Below, in pieces: positions 38,842-51,223 of a stretch of 64,000 bases of DNA. Position numbers and translations under genes: made by a program. The notes beneath the pieces are model-generated. The model was not told the DNA's origin. It saw nothing but the letters and a program-made list of their open reading frames with translations, and did no database searches. The first letter of the stretch is position 1. The number at the start of each line of letters is the position of its first letter. The stretch covers positions 44,878,580 to 44,942,579 of the forward strand of contig NC_088678.1 of assembly GCF_950023065.1 (NCBI RefSeq). Reading direction: 5' to 3'. Source of the DNA: Planococcus citri. Taxonomy: Eukaryota; Arthropoda; Insecta; Hemiptera; Pseudococcidae.

Positions 38842-40326
38842 TGAAAATAGGGTACCTAGGTATTTCATATCTAGTGGAATTTTTTTTGTTTTCATTCGAA
38901 AATATTTCAAGTATCTGGTACTGAACAGTAAGACCTTGATCAATTAAGTAGGCATAAAAATTTGGTGACAAGTAGGTACCTCAAGCTGAGAGCCTTATAC
39001 CTATAATAAAAATGTCACCGGTATTAATCATTCAATTAAGGAAGACTATTAATCGACGTACGAAAAACATATTTAAAAATGTTGAATTCCAGTAAATCTT
39101 CCTTTGCGGCATCTACAACACTAATAACACGCCTGAATTACAAGGTAAGTCCATTAAAAAGAATAAAATTGTGCGGATATAATTATAAAAATATCATAAA
39201 ACTATACCATCAGGTAAATATTACCCCGAAGTACGAAAATAATTGCAATATTTGGCAAGAACGGAGAATATTTGAAGTTTTACTGGAAGCCATGTATAAA
39301 GCACCATCCCTCAAGTGCTATTTGTAAAAAAAAAAAAAAAAAACTCGCGCTACCGTTGATAATGAACGTTAGAGTAACTTACTCGCTTTCTTTTCATATT
39401 TTAAAATTATTTATTCCGCGCATAAAAGCGCTCGTATTTTCCAATAAAAAATCAGTAAAAAGAGGGAAAAGTTCTCGGTTTAGAAAAAAAAAAAGAAGAG
39501 AAAAAAAACCTCGAAGATAAATTAAGCGGGAAATACCAGCAGCCGTTGTGAAAGGTTGTAACGTAATTAGCGCGAAGAAAAAGTTTCTCTTTCCCTTGTC
39601 GAAAAAACTTCAAGATGTGGTAACGAATCACCAATGGGGAGGTGCGGTTAATTTTTCAAGCGAACGAGAAAAGTAAAAAAATATTTGCACGAACGGTGCA
39701 TTGTGCATCCCTAGAGACTAACTTTTCCTCTTGATTTTTTTTTTTTAGTTTTCTTTTTTATTCATTCTTACTTTCATATTTTTTTTTCTCTCCTTCTTCC
39801 TTCCAACCAACCCAGGACTGATACTAACTATACTCGTAAAAACAGTGTGGATTGTTGCGTTTAGAAGCGGCAAATGTGTATTTAGTACGGATTCCTTAAT
39901 ACAGTCCAGATTTGAGAATTTTTAATGCCTAATTCCGGTCGTTAGGTGTAGTTTTATTGCTTATTTTATGGCTGAAAAAGAAAGTCAATTTAACAAAATT
40001 AAAGATGCAATTTAAAGTTGGGGAAATTAAATGGTACTAGCGAAAGCGATTCTATATTGTAAATGTAATGAAATTTTTCCTACGACAATTGAGAAAAGAA
40101 TCGTAAACCTGAACTTACAAAAAAATTCTCATCTGCATATCAAACGATCATCCATTTATTAAGGAAAAGTTGAGGGTATATATAGTCTGAAGTGCAGAAT
40201 TTACCTATCCAAGGTATGCAAAACTGATCACAAAAGGAAACTCTGCGGATTGGGGGATTCGAGAGCAATAGGTACTGTAATTATGTAGTTGAAACTTCAA
40301 AAGTACTTTTTTTTCGGTATTCCCAA
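38842..40326. other. Intergenic DNA, no supported gene
   Basis: Contains two overlapping unrecognised frames of 82 codons (39079-39327 and 39272-39520), the second Lys/Arg-rich from A-runs. Nothing else is supported. Confidence 0.5.
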
Positions 40327-40894
40327 CAAGGGAAGCCCCCCACATGATAATCTCCGATTTGAATGAAACTTGGACAGTTGGAAAGAGGACCTCAAAAAAC
40401 ACCCATCCCCCGATTTTCAACTGCTCAAGTTGATTTTTCGATTTTTGGCGAGCGTTTGAAGTTTTGTGTACCCAGGTAAAGCTGTTCAACTCAGAAACCG
40501 GGAAAAAACTACAAATATCCATCTCTCCCGCGAATCAACTTCCGGAGCTCAAATTTGGACCAAAGGTAGTCTTCTAGATACCTGATCGACTCATGCCACC
40601 ATTGGCCGGATCCGGCCAATGGTGGCATGAGTCGATCAGGTATCTAGAAGACTACCTTTGGTCCAAATTTGAGCTCCGGAAGTTGATTCGCGGGAGAGAT
40701 GGATATTTGTAGTTTTTTCCCGGTTTCTGAGTTGAACAGCTTTACCTGGGTACACAAAACTTCAAACGCTCGCCAAAAATCGAAAAATCAACTTGAGCAG
40801 TTGAAAATCGGGGGATGGGTGTTTTTTGAGGTCCTCTTTCCAACTGTCCAAGTTTCATTCAAATCGGAGATTATCATGTGGGGGGCTTCCCTTG
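40327..40894. repeat. Perfect 568-bp palindrome, two 284-bp arms with no spacer
   Basis: The sequence is its own reverse complement around the centre between 40610 and 40611 (in GGCCGGATCCGGCC). Every line I compared matches base for base, out to 40327 and 40894, where CAAG meets CTTG and identity ends abruptly. The mirrored 'genes' on the two strands (beginning MDICSFFPVSELNSFTWVHK on each) are this palindrome read twice. They are not proteins I recognise. A diverged single-copy relative of the arm lies at about 3968-4025, so the arm sequence itself belongs to a dispersed repeat family. It could be a real foldback or hairpin locus or a read/assembly inversion artefact. Confidence 0.95.
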
Positions 40895-42110
40895 CAAGTA
40901 TGGTCATCTAATGTTTATTATACTTACTCATTCTTATTCGACAAAATTAAATATCTAGGTATTGATCAAAATTTTGAAATTTTATTAGGTAGAATACTGT
41001 AGGTATTATGGGTGTATGTAGTGCAATAATTCATTCATTTATAACTTGTTATTTCAACACTTACGTAAAATTTTGACAGACGCTCCTTTACCTACTTCAA
41101 AATAATGAAAACAACTCGTGGAATATGAACTTGATCGCAAAAAAACCGTACGCGCGTACTTTACCCCTAGTTAAATAGTTAAAGGAGGAAAAAACTAACG
41201 AACTGGTTTTTTAAGGGATGGTTTTTTTATGCGTACACGCGCCTTGCGGTCCTACTCTTCTCGCGTGCCGGCGCGCAAGCCTTGCGCACACTTTTGATCC
41301 TGACTCCGGTAGGTTTTTTTACGCTATGTTGTTGAATCAGATAAAAAAAAAATAACTGCAACCCTCCTATAACTACTACTATGTGTATACTTATACTATA
41401 TATCGGTACGCGGAACAAAAAACTTGCACTCGTAGGTACACCTGGTGTTAATAGTTCTTTCACAGCAACATCTTGACGTTGCACTTTCCTGTCATCTTTC
41501 GCTCATAAAAATATACCTTCCTACTCTAATTCGCCACCCGTCGCAATTAATGATGTGCTAAAAAAAAATTCAAAACAAAACCGAACACTTGTTACGAAAT
41601 TACAATGGCTAGGTAGGTACACCGAAGATTTGAATGATGGCATACGGTTTACGGATTAAATTGGTGATTTTAGAGGAAGTAGGTGAATGATCGAGGATTT
41701 CGCGTGAAATTAATTTATTGTTGAAAGTAGGCCTATTTGAATTGTATTACTTCAATATGGAAGAGAAGCGAAATAAAGAGATGGTACGAGTATGTGCTAC
41801 GAATCCGTTTTAAATAAGTATTTACCTAAGCATTATTGTGAAGCTGTCGATATCAATTTTTCTAGTAATTGAAATATTTAGCATGGATATTCGCTGGCCA
41901 AGTGGCCAATAAAGCATATTGCACCTTCTAATGCACAATTGAACTGGTAAAGGAACAAGTAGACATTGATTTATTGGATCCTTGCTACCTAACACTGACA
42001 CATATGTATGTACAAAAACAACAGGCTATAAACAGGAAATGTTAGCATAAAGGAAATGCTTTTAGAATTTACAAATTTTTGGAAAAATCAGAAAATAATA
42101 TCGATGGAAA
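40895..42110. other. Intergenic DNA, no supported gene
   Basis: Includes a CpG-richer patch at about 41140-41500. The 85-codon minus frame there has no family match. Confidence 0.45.
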
Positions 42111-42642
42111 ATATGTGACGCGGTGAGCGATACCATACCATATGTCGGAAAACTTTTTTTTGAGATAATCGCGTTTTCATGGAAAAAGTCAGAAAATATC
42201 AAAAAAAATTTTTTTGTCGATTCATATACTATGAAGCCTATACTTTGGAATGGATGTACCCACCGATCTCAAACACGTCGTTTTAGTGGTGAAAAACCGG
42301 TTTTACAAAAGTGCTTTTCATAAAAAAATGTCAAAAAAAAAAAAAAAAAATATTATGATGTAAAACCATTAAAAGATGAAGAAAATCAAAAAAAAAAAAA
42401 AAAAAAAAATTAAAAATGTTACAAAAATAACCCAAACTTTCAAACACGTTTTTCTCAGAATTTTGGTTTTTGAATTTCAAAAAATACGCAACTTTGAAGT
42501 TTTGAAAATTTGTCAGATTTTAATATTTTGAAAATCTGTTTGCACCATTGAAAAGAGGAAGAAAAACACTACCAGAAACCACAATAAAACGAAAAAAATT
42601 TTTGCCGACATATGGTATGGTATCGCTCACCGCGTCACATAT
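42111..42642. mobile_element. TA-flanked MITE with 38-bp terminal inverted repeats
   Basis: The left end (42111-42148, ATATGTGACGCGGTGAGCGA onward) and right end (42605-42642) are perfect 38-bp inverted repeats. Taking TA as the target duplication (42112-42113 and 42640-42641), the element proper is 42114-42639 and starts TGTGACGCGG. TA duplications and short TIRs fit a non-autonomous Tc1/mariner-type element; the superfamily is inferred. The interior is A-rich, including A-runs near 42335 and 42395, with no transposase. Confidence 0.85.
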
Positions 42643-45600
42643 GTTCATTTTTTACCATCTATTTACCTACTAAGTTACCTATCTACTTTTTTTTGCTTTT
42701 CAAAGATTTAAACAGTGCAAATCCGATCATAAATTTTGTTCGTTTTTTTAGAGAAACACCTTTCATTTTCAATTTCAAATATTTGAGAAAAAAAATTCGT
42801 TGTGGAAACGAAGAAGGGAGGTGAAAGTTTGAAAAATGAAAAAAACTAAAATAAAGTACATAATCAGATTCAGATCTATTGAAGTATTGAGAGAGTTAAA
42901 ATGGAACCAGAATAAATCTCAAAGTCCATGATTTTTTTAGGTACTTCATTCCTGACTCCAGAAAATCTGAACCCGAACCAAACTCAAACTTTATTTTTCT
43001 ATTTTTGACAAACTACATATTTGAAAAAAATTTTAAAACTGTTGAATATTTATCATCATAAATCACTGCATTTGGCATCACGTTTTTCACCAAATTAAAG
43101 CCTATATGGTTGAATTTAATTGCACTTTGTCATTTTCGTCTTCATAAGTTGTTACCAAAGAGATATATTAGTACTTACCTAATATTCCTGTGTTACGTAA
43201 CTATTAAAATTATAAGTATCGCTATACTCAGCAAGGTGTTACAAACAAACCTCATCATGGATGCGGAGAATAAAAATAAACCAAACCCGGCGAATGATCA
43301 GAAAGGATGTTTTTTCGGCATTTCGCGTTTTTAGCGATTTCCTGAATCGTGAGGTTTTCGTAATTCGTCATGGCCATAAAATATAAATTCGCCACACACA
43401 TTCTAATCAAGTTTTACCCTTAAAAATAACCGCTTAAAATGTGTATCACCTAGGGTATGAAGCCCTCACGTATGCACGCCGTAGCACACGGCGGCGCTGT
43501 ACTGTGTAATACTACATACAACCTCACAAAGAAATTAATTTCTGTTATTTTTCTTTCCGCCATTTCGGCAATTCTGCTAGTTCATTTTGATGCGTAAAAT
43601 ACATCCACGGTTATATGTTTAATAAACGTACGCGAATAAATAACCTCAAAATACTCGTATCAATCGTCGCATATGTAAATGAAATGAAAAAAAAAAAAGA
43701 ACGCATAAATCTGCTACACAGCTGTATGATTATTACCAAAAGTATGAAAAATGTACGATTTCATGGTCATACTCTTTTCTTTTACATCGATGAGATTTCT
43801 TTTAGAATTCTTCGCAATTCTGCTTACGCATACCTAATTTCAGCATTAAAAATAACTAAATACAAAATAAAATAACGGGAGGTATTTTGAATAAAATTTC
43901 TATAAATTTTCACATCAATAACTATATATCCGTTACTTTTTTTTTTTTTTTTTCTTAAAAAGAAAAAAAAAAGAACCCCCATTCTCTCTTGAAATAACTT
44001 TTTTTTTTGTAGCAATTCTAAAAACCGTTTCTATTTTAACGTAATCTTTTGAATAAGCTTCGTGTTTTAATTAATTCAAAAATCATAAGTAACAGAAAAT
44101 TAAATCTAGTTGAAAACGGTGGTAGGTCTCTTTGATGCAGGAAAAAATTCGTATTGCGAATGATGGACATTTGGGTAAGAACCTTATTCAGAAAAATAAA
44201 AGATTACATCGTAATCAACCAAGCATTAAAATCCGGTCCCTTCGCAATTAAAATAAAAACCAATGTAAATGCAACCGTTGGCGAAAATGTCGTCGGTTTA
44301 CTTTTTCTCATTATAAACATGAATATGTGAGTCTATTAAAATTCGCGAGCGGTTCCTAAATAGAAAGGTACCACTCTATGATTGACGTAGGAAATGTATA
44401 AAAAAAAATCAGTACACGATTCTTTGGTAAGGATTTTTTCGTCTTATACGAGTTTAACGTTCTTATGTAAAATTAAGTGTAGATTTTATCAATTTTTGAA
44501 ATAAACAGAAAAGTTAACAGTTAACGGAAAATTTTCAGAATGCAATGATTTATTCTATTTTTAAGCAACTAACATATTTGATATAATTCAGTGAACTCCC
44601 TTTCTCACTCCCGAGAAAAAAATATGAAATGTACAGCACCAAAAATACTTATGGTGAGAGAAATACAAGCAGTTTAATATACTTTGGCAATATGTACCTA
44701 CAAAAAATCCGAACGTTATTTCATTGTCATTAAAGCTATGGTAGTGGTATTTTTATTCTCGCAGGCGAATAATTTGTGATCACTGTTTTTTGCATTGTAC
44801 ATATAAAAACTTGCGTTGGCGTGTTCTTTATTAAATAATCCTTGAGAATCTATCAAAGCATCGCAATTTATTAAATATTTTGTTCATTTGTAGCAAATTT
44901 CAGTTTCTCGAGTGTTTGAAAAAAATTTTATAAATTTTTCATCCAGAGCATTATTAAATATAAAACGAAGAGAATTCTTTCACCGACTCACTGTTCATAA
45001 AATACCGATTTCTTTCGAGATTCGAAATCAAATTTTGAATTCCGTTCATTTTGCGCATAATATTTCGCGTTCACAATATTCTTTTGGAATTTCGAGTGAA
45101 CTGTCAAATTTCAGTAGGTGCAGATACGTACATATATATACGTAACAGTCCAATATTCAGGTATAGGCTATTAAGAAAAACAAAGTCTTGAATCCTCCTG
45201 TTCGTTGAAGTACTAAATTCTTGAAGATTTCGAATTTCATCGATTCCTATTTTAAAATAATCGACTAATCATGGAAAAATTGAACTGGACATTTTTGTAT
45301 AGTTTTGAATTTTGATTAAAGGTACCTTTTTTCTGAGTGTTCAAAAATTGAGCTCGTTTTGGAATTCCAGTTGAGTTTTCCGAAAATAATTATTGAAGTC
45401 ATTTCTTGAAAAACGAAATCCTTTTTAAGGCCAATGGAACAAACAGGTTCAACGAGTTGCATGAAATCCTATTTACAGAATCCTATGTGCTTTTCAGGAC
45501 CATTTGCCTTGTTTCTTCATTGAAATTTCATCTTCAACGCACAAAAATAAAATGAAATAAAAAATAACAACAATATTAAAATCAATGCTTTCTGTAATTA

Positions 45601-45740
45601 TATTGGTGTTAAATAAACTAAATGCAGAGATATCGATGTAAGAAATTCTCAGTTGTAAAAAAACAAAATAATTAAAATACCAATCAGTCAGGTATAAGTA
45701 CAACAAATCGCATATAAAAATAAATAAATAAAAAATCGAA
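42643..45740. other. Intergenic DNA, no supported gene
   Basis: A 25-codon frame from ATG at 43258 (MDAENKNKPNPANDQKGCFF...) sits beside a CpG-richer patch (about 43340-43620) with a short GCCG-type hairpin, but nothing proves a gene. The remainder is AT-rich. The 3' UTR of the cysteinyl-tRNA synthetase gene should extend leftward from 45740 for an unknown distance. Confidence 0.4.
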
Positions 45741-48667
45741 TTAAGCTCCATTTTGTTGTATCGATTGCTGCCATTCGTTATACTTTTTTTCCTGTTGAAT
45801 TTGTAACTTTTGTAACTTTTTCAGTAATCCTTTGCTGATTTCTTTTCCTTCAGCGTCATGAGTTGGCAAACCCTGGAAGAATTAAATACGGTAAATACAA
45901 GTATTTTAATTTGTGAAAAAAAAATAAGAGCGAAACGTTAAAAGGGCCGTACTTTTTCATCAAATTTCGAATATTTATTCGTTTCCTTTTTAAATAATTC
46001 GGAAGGAGGTATCTTTTTCAAAGCATCTTTCTCGGCTTGTAGGGCTAATTTTCTCTCTTTCTCGGCTGCTTTTTCTCTTTCTATTCTTTTCTTTTCTTCT
46101 TTTTCTTTCAATAGGGTATCTCTATCGACTAATTTAACTGCTGCGTTGGCTCCTGTAGAAATACTTGTGTAGTAGTAAAATATTTTTTCGACGTTTGCCA
46201 AGAAATGTAATACCTTCGCGATCTTCCAATCGGACTCCGACATTTGGCAAAATATCGTCGCGCAGGGTATCGCAAATTTGTAAAATATTCGTAGCTTTCA
46301 AAGTTCTAGCCGCGGATCTGATCGAATCACGAAATTCTGATAAAATGTTCAAGTGAGGCATTAATATGTTCTCGATCTGTGGGAGGAAAAAAATGTAAGA
46401 TTAAAATTACTCGAAACAAATTTTTTACGATCATAATTCGCTAAATAAATTTTTACATTCGCGTCGGATTTTGTAGACAACGGGAATCCTATACTTTCAG
46501 ATGATGGAATTACACCGAATACTTGCATCAGTTTGGTAATATACATGGCGATATTCTTCAATAAAATAGCGTTAATATTACGTTCAGAATCTTTGACGTA
46601 AATATTACACTGAGTGATGCAATCACGTAAGGCCTCTAACGTAGTTCTGGTATCGATATTATCTGCAAATTGAATAATAAAAATGTAGGTACAAGGTTGA
46701 CGGTTTCATAAAAAATGAGGACGAGTTTTAGTCACTTAGTAGTTACCACAAAGAGCTTTATGCACAGCTTGTTGAGTATCAACGAATTTCTGATTGAGTT
46801 TAAATTCAAGAGAGGACCACTTCGTAAATGAAGAGCAGCCAATCTCATCATTTGTACCCTTGGTTAAATCTTTCACGTTCAAGAAAAATTCCTGCAATGA
46901 TGCATAGATTAGTTATCAATTCCGTTTAACAAACAAGTGAGAAGTGAACTTCTTGTTATTACATTGAATAATTTCTCGTACGTCAGCGCCATTTCCATGG
47001 TGTTATCGCTGTAGTCCAACGTATCTTTCCAAGAATGCAACAAAAATGCGAATCTCAATTGACGAGCCGAGTATTTCTCCAAAGCATCTTTTATCGTGAT
47101 GAAATTTTTCAACGATTTAGACATTTTACATCCAGCTATCGTCAAATGACCGGAATGCAAGAAATACCGTACCCAATTATCGTTATCGTAATACGCCTAT
47201 TTACGGAATTAAAGAAAATGAGTTAAGTGTTCAATAGTTACAAGATTCGTGTAAATGGAGGGTTCATTAACCTCAGCTTGAGCTAATTCATTATCATGAT
47301 GAGGAAATTTTAAGTCGACACCGCCCGTGTGAATATCTAGAGATGATCCGAGAATATTTGAGGCCATAACAGAGCATTCTATGTGCCATCCAGGGCGACC
47401 TTTTCCCCAAGGAGAATCCCACCATGGCTCTCCAGCTTTGGACGCTTTCCATAAAGCGAAATCGGTAGCAGAACGTTTCTCTTTACCATCAGCAGAAAGA
47501 TCACCTGAAAGGAATTGTTAATTAATCAGTCAATTTTTCGATATGTGTAAATGTTTCGCTATGAATTTCAAATTCACCTTCGCCTTCTTGAAGAGATTTT
47601 GCATCTCCGAAAGCTTCAGGAACCAATTTGGCGTAAAAATGATTAGGCTTTCTATCGAATTCATTCACATCAAAATAAACCGATCCATTTGATTCATACG
47701 CTAAACCATTGCTTATAACTTTTTCAATGTACGCAATAATTTCAGGCACATATTCACTAACTCTGGTCAACACATCCGGTTCCAAAATCTGAAATCGAAA
47801 GAAAAAGAATCATCGGCGCCTTTCACTACGATTATTTCGCGATTACTAAGAAACAGCATACGTTCAAGGCTTTCATCTCTTGATGGAACTCATTTTCCCA
47901 ATATCTGGGTAAATCATTAAAAATGGAATTATCTGTAACGGAACTACCAAATTTCGAATCTAAATAATCAGCGAATGGATCACGAATAGTTATCAACAGC
48001 TGCTGCAAACAATACAGAGAATTATCTGGATGTTTCAAGTCAATCAGAATAAGTTTTCGAAACTTTAAAAACTCACATACGTTAATATTATCGGATATTT
48101 TTTTACAATCGCCCTCTTGCACACTTTGCTCCAGAGATTGAATGGCAACAGTAACTTTATTCGATAAATTACTAAGCATGGTATGTTTATCGCTATCTTG
48201 AGTCTCTTTTATGGAAGCGGTCAATCTTTCGAAAACTTTCCTCGTATCGTTCAATATCTCTTCAAAAGTGTGTTCTTCTTTGAGGTACGCTTCAAAAAGG
48301 TAATTCTGACGAGCACGTTTTATAATTTTATCATCTATGTCTGTGATGTTCATTACGTAGATGACATCGTAACCAAAATAGTCAGATAATACTCTTCGTA
48401 AGATGTCGAATGTTATATATGATCTAAGAACATGAAAATCGATCTTTAATTTAGGCTAAATGAAGAATCTTTAAAGTGAAGTAAATGTAATTACCTAGCA
48501 TGCCCCATGTGAGCAGCATCGTAAACGGTGGGTCCACAACTGTACCATTTTATTTGTTTCTTCTGTTGTGGAACAAACTTCTCTTTTCTTCGAGTCAGGC
48601 TGTTGTACAGGAATAAATCTGACTCGCCGTCCAGCGGTTGCCATTTAGGTTGAGATCTTTTCGACAT
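45741..48667 (-). CDS. CysRS: Cysteine--tRNA ligase, cytoplasmic (complete, 11 exons)
   Basis: Class I aminoacyl-tRNA synthetase that charges tRNA(Cys) in the cytosol. Exons from the 5' end: 48495-48667, 48081-48423, 47862-48002, 47578-47788, 47272-47504, 46963-47196, 46747-46891, 46457-46662, 46214-46376, 45953-46152, 45741-45872. All junctions are GT-AG with continuous phase; the total is 726 residues, close to animal homologues. The catalytic HIGH motif is HMGH at about 53-56 and KMSKS is at 391-395. The zinc ligands are visible as C44 (YSCGPTVYD), C333 (GWHIEC) and the FPHHDNE segment. The eukaryote-specific insertion between HIGH and the zinc region is present (about 70-255). The C-terminal tail has the charged coiled-coil-like [18 protein letters not shown] stretch and the family's GLPTHD.EGKE.SKG ending. 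The ATG at 48667 gives the usual short N-terminus; there is no mitochondrial presequence. Confidence 0.96.
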
Positions 48668-49583
48668 GATTGATTAAGGATCGAGTTGAAATAATCGAAG
48701 AACTGTTTAGTTACTGTGATGAAATCTACGTTACATGATGTAATATTTCATATTTTTAAAACTAAATCAACAGCTATAACGTTGGCATTTTTAGAGTAGG
48801 TTAAATACCACGCGAAAAACTGCGAACAGAAACAGTGATAACAAATTTTGGGATCATGGAATGAAGCATGCTGGAAAGCTTCTATGAGATTTTCTGATAA
48901 GAACGAAAAAAGGGAGGGGATCTCAGTTGTACCAGTGCCAGAGTTTGTCGTTCTCGTTAGTCTATGCTCTCAAGAATGAACAACATGAACAAGTAGAATC
49001 TGAAATTCTGAACTTCATCTGCTGAAGCAAATAAATTCATTTCAATTTCAGTTCCATGTTCTAATATTATTCAAATCAATCACACTCACCGTAAATCGAC
49101 TAATGGAGGAGAAACGCCTAAGACGTGAACAATACTCAATTGATGAACGTCGATCATTAATTATTATTCCGCATGAATTTGAGCTTTTCTTTTTAGAAAA
49201 TCTCAGAATGTCATCTTACTTTCACGTAACAACTACAATAATGCTATCAATGTCGATCAATTAGAAAACAATTTGAAACCGATATCTCAGACTTTAAAAG
49301 TTTCCACCATCCTTTGCGGTATTCTTGTAGGAAATTTAGAATATTGGTAAAGACTCCCTTTAAAATTAAATTAAAACAAGTTCCTTTCAACTTGAGCTTT
49401 ATTCTTTAAAAAAATGACAATGAAAACACATTTATGGGCATTGAGCAGAATGCCTCGATGAATTTTTTTGGTACTACCGTAAAAAATACAACGTGTTCAA
49501 ACTAAAAAATAAAATCAATAATAAAAATAGTTTATACTAAAAAAATTGAAATAAACATTCAGAACTTGAAATCGATCACATTT
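48668..49583. other. Intergenic region: CysRS promoter and PI31 3' end
   Basis: The right part (about 49398-49583) is the likely PI31 3' UTR on the minus strand. The rest should hold the CysRS promoter and 5' UTR. I see no separate gene. Confidence 0.5.
49398..49403 (-). terminator. Candidate polyadenylation signal of PI31
   Basis: TTTATT on the plus strand (AATAAA on the minus strand), about 180 bases past the PI31 stop codon, the nearest canonical hexamer. Confidence 0.5.
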
Positions 49584-50758
49584 TTACGAAAACATATCAT
49601 CATACTCTGGAGGAAAACGACCTGGTCCCGGATGCGCATCAGGAGGACCAAAAGGATCAAATCTCGATCCGGGAGGTGCAGCTCCTCTGAACAACGAAAC
49701 AAAACAAGGCAATAATACACTATTAGTAATTTTCAACGTTGTATGTAGTAGCCTATGATTCGAAACAGAAAATCTTACCTCGGTAATCCTCTAGGAACAC
49801 CAGGACCCGGAATTGGCCCCCCTAATAAACGACTTCTATTTTCTTGGAAGGGATCAAAAAGCATACCGCCTCCAACTGCGAGAGGATTTCGCTGGCCAAC
49901 AGCTGCCAAAGGATCTAAATCTCTTCTACCAATTGGCTCAAAGGAAGGAAAGCTGAAAATGATTCAGTAATTTATTTCAAATTATTCTTTCTTCACTTGA
50001 AATAGAATATCAATCAACATACTCTTCGAAACCACGCTGATAAGGTGGTCTAGCTTGCGGTATTAATGAGGGGACAATTAATGGGTCTGATTTTTTATCT
50101 GATGATTCTGTGGAGGTTGTTTGAGTTTCTACAGTTTTTTTCTCGTTACTCACAAACCCAGATATCAAGTCCCTTTGAAGTTTATTGAATAGTTCTAGGT
50201 GCGATGGCAAAACAGCGGATATATTTCCTTCCAATGCACCGACAGAATTTTCGTAGTTGAACATGACATTAGAGACTTTTAAATTCTTCGTGTCCTGAAA
50301 TACAGCACAACATAAAGAGTTACAACGATTGATTAACGAATACTTCGCATTAAACGTATCAGATATGAGACAATTACCATTAAATTGAAGATGATCGTGG
50401 AGTTGTCGGAATGGTTACTCTGAAGAACATACTTTTCTTCGTTGTACTGATATCTGAAAACGTACTCTTTATTAGCGTTCCATTCCTTGGGAAGTAATTC
50501 CGATGATATTTCAATTGCTTCAGATTTCTAAAAATAAACGAACAAAACAAAAATCAAAAAGAATGTTCACTCAATTTACATGTTTAATTAGCTGAAAATG
50601 AAATTGCGACTTACCCAATCGTCATTTACGCCGACACATTTGAAACCATTTTTGATCAACGAATAGTGGATCAGTAACATCAACACATCTTCTTTCTTCT
50701 TAATATCACTTTTAACGTTGTTGAAAAGTAATTCCCAGCCGAAAAATTGGTCTGCCAT
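49584..50758 (-). CDS. PI31: Proteasome regulator PI31 (PSMF1-like), complete, 5 exons
   Basis: Binds the 20S proteasome and acts in proteasome regulation, assembly and transport. Exons from the 5' end: 50615-50758, 50378-50527, 50023-50294, 49779-49952, 49584-49686; phases join to give 280 residues, near the 271 of the human protein. The N-terminal FP domain begins MADQFFGWELLFNNVKSDIK and includes the SELLPKEWNANKEYVFRY block typical of the family. The C-terminal third is Pro/Gly-rich with a DPLA segment, GSRFDPFGPP and the terminal YDDMFS (Y275), the conserved proteasome-contact tail. The frame is open a few codons upstream to a TTG, but the first ATG at 50758 matches the family start. It lies head to head with Bap55. 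Confidence 0.93.
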
Positions 50759-51223
50759 TATTAAAATTCGCAAAATATCATTCAAACTTTCAAAATCAAA
50801 CCTCTTTTCAAGAATTTTTCTTTTTTGTTCATCATTGTTGAATGTTGATAAACAAAAAAAAAATAGTGATAAGAAATTAATGACACGACTCCGCTATATT
50901 GCAATACTCCCTCTTTTCGAAAAAAATTTGCACAATACCGAAGTCTCAAGCCAAAAATAAAGCTCTCTCGACTGAAAAAAGCTTTCCGTTCGGTAGCTTT
51001 CTGTTTTCACTTTTCAAAGTTTGCTTGAATTTTGTTTATTTTACTCTATTTTCGGATTTTAAATCAATTTTTGACTATAGTTTTGTGTATTTTCGTTTCT
51101 TATAATAACGAGTATGTGATTTCCTATCTGCAGATCCATCGAGTCAATTTTTACTTCGTTAATTTATCATAATCATAGTTCCGCATAGGATTGTTTTGAA
51201 TCGGCTCGCCATTCTCCATCACA
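50759..51223. promoter_or_regulatory. Shared divergent promoter region of PI31 and Bap55
   Basis: Only 465 bases separate the two start codons, which point away from each other, so both promoters and 5' UTRs must lie here unless non-coding exons are nested elsewhere. No TATA box stands out for either direction. Co-regulation is possible but not shown by sequence. Confidence 0.6.

Noticed and set aside
40205..40911. Two opposed frames of 105 and 70 codons with the same N-terminus
   Set aside because: They are one sequence read from both arms of the perfect palindrome, with no family match; not independent genes.
43258..43334. 25-codon peptide MDAENKNKPNPANDQKGCFF...
   Set aside because: Protein-like composition, but no splice site, homologue or transcript evidence.
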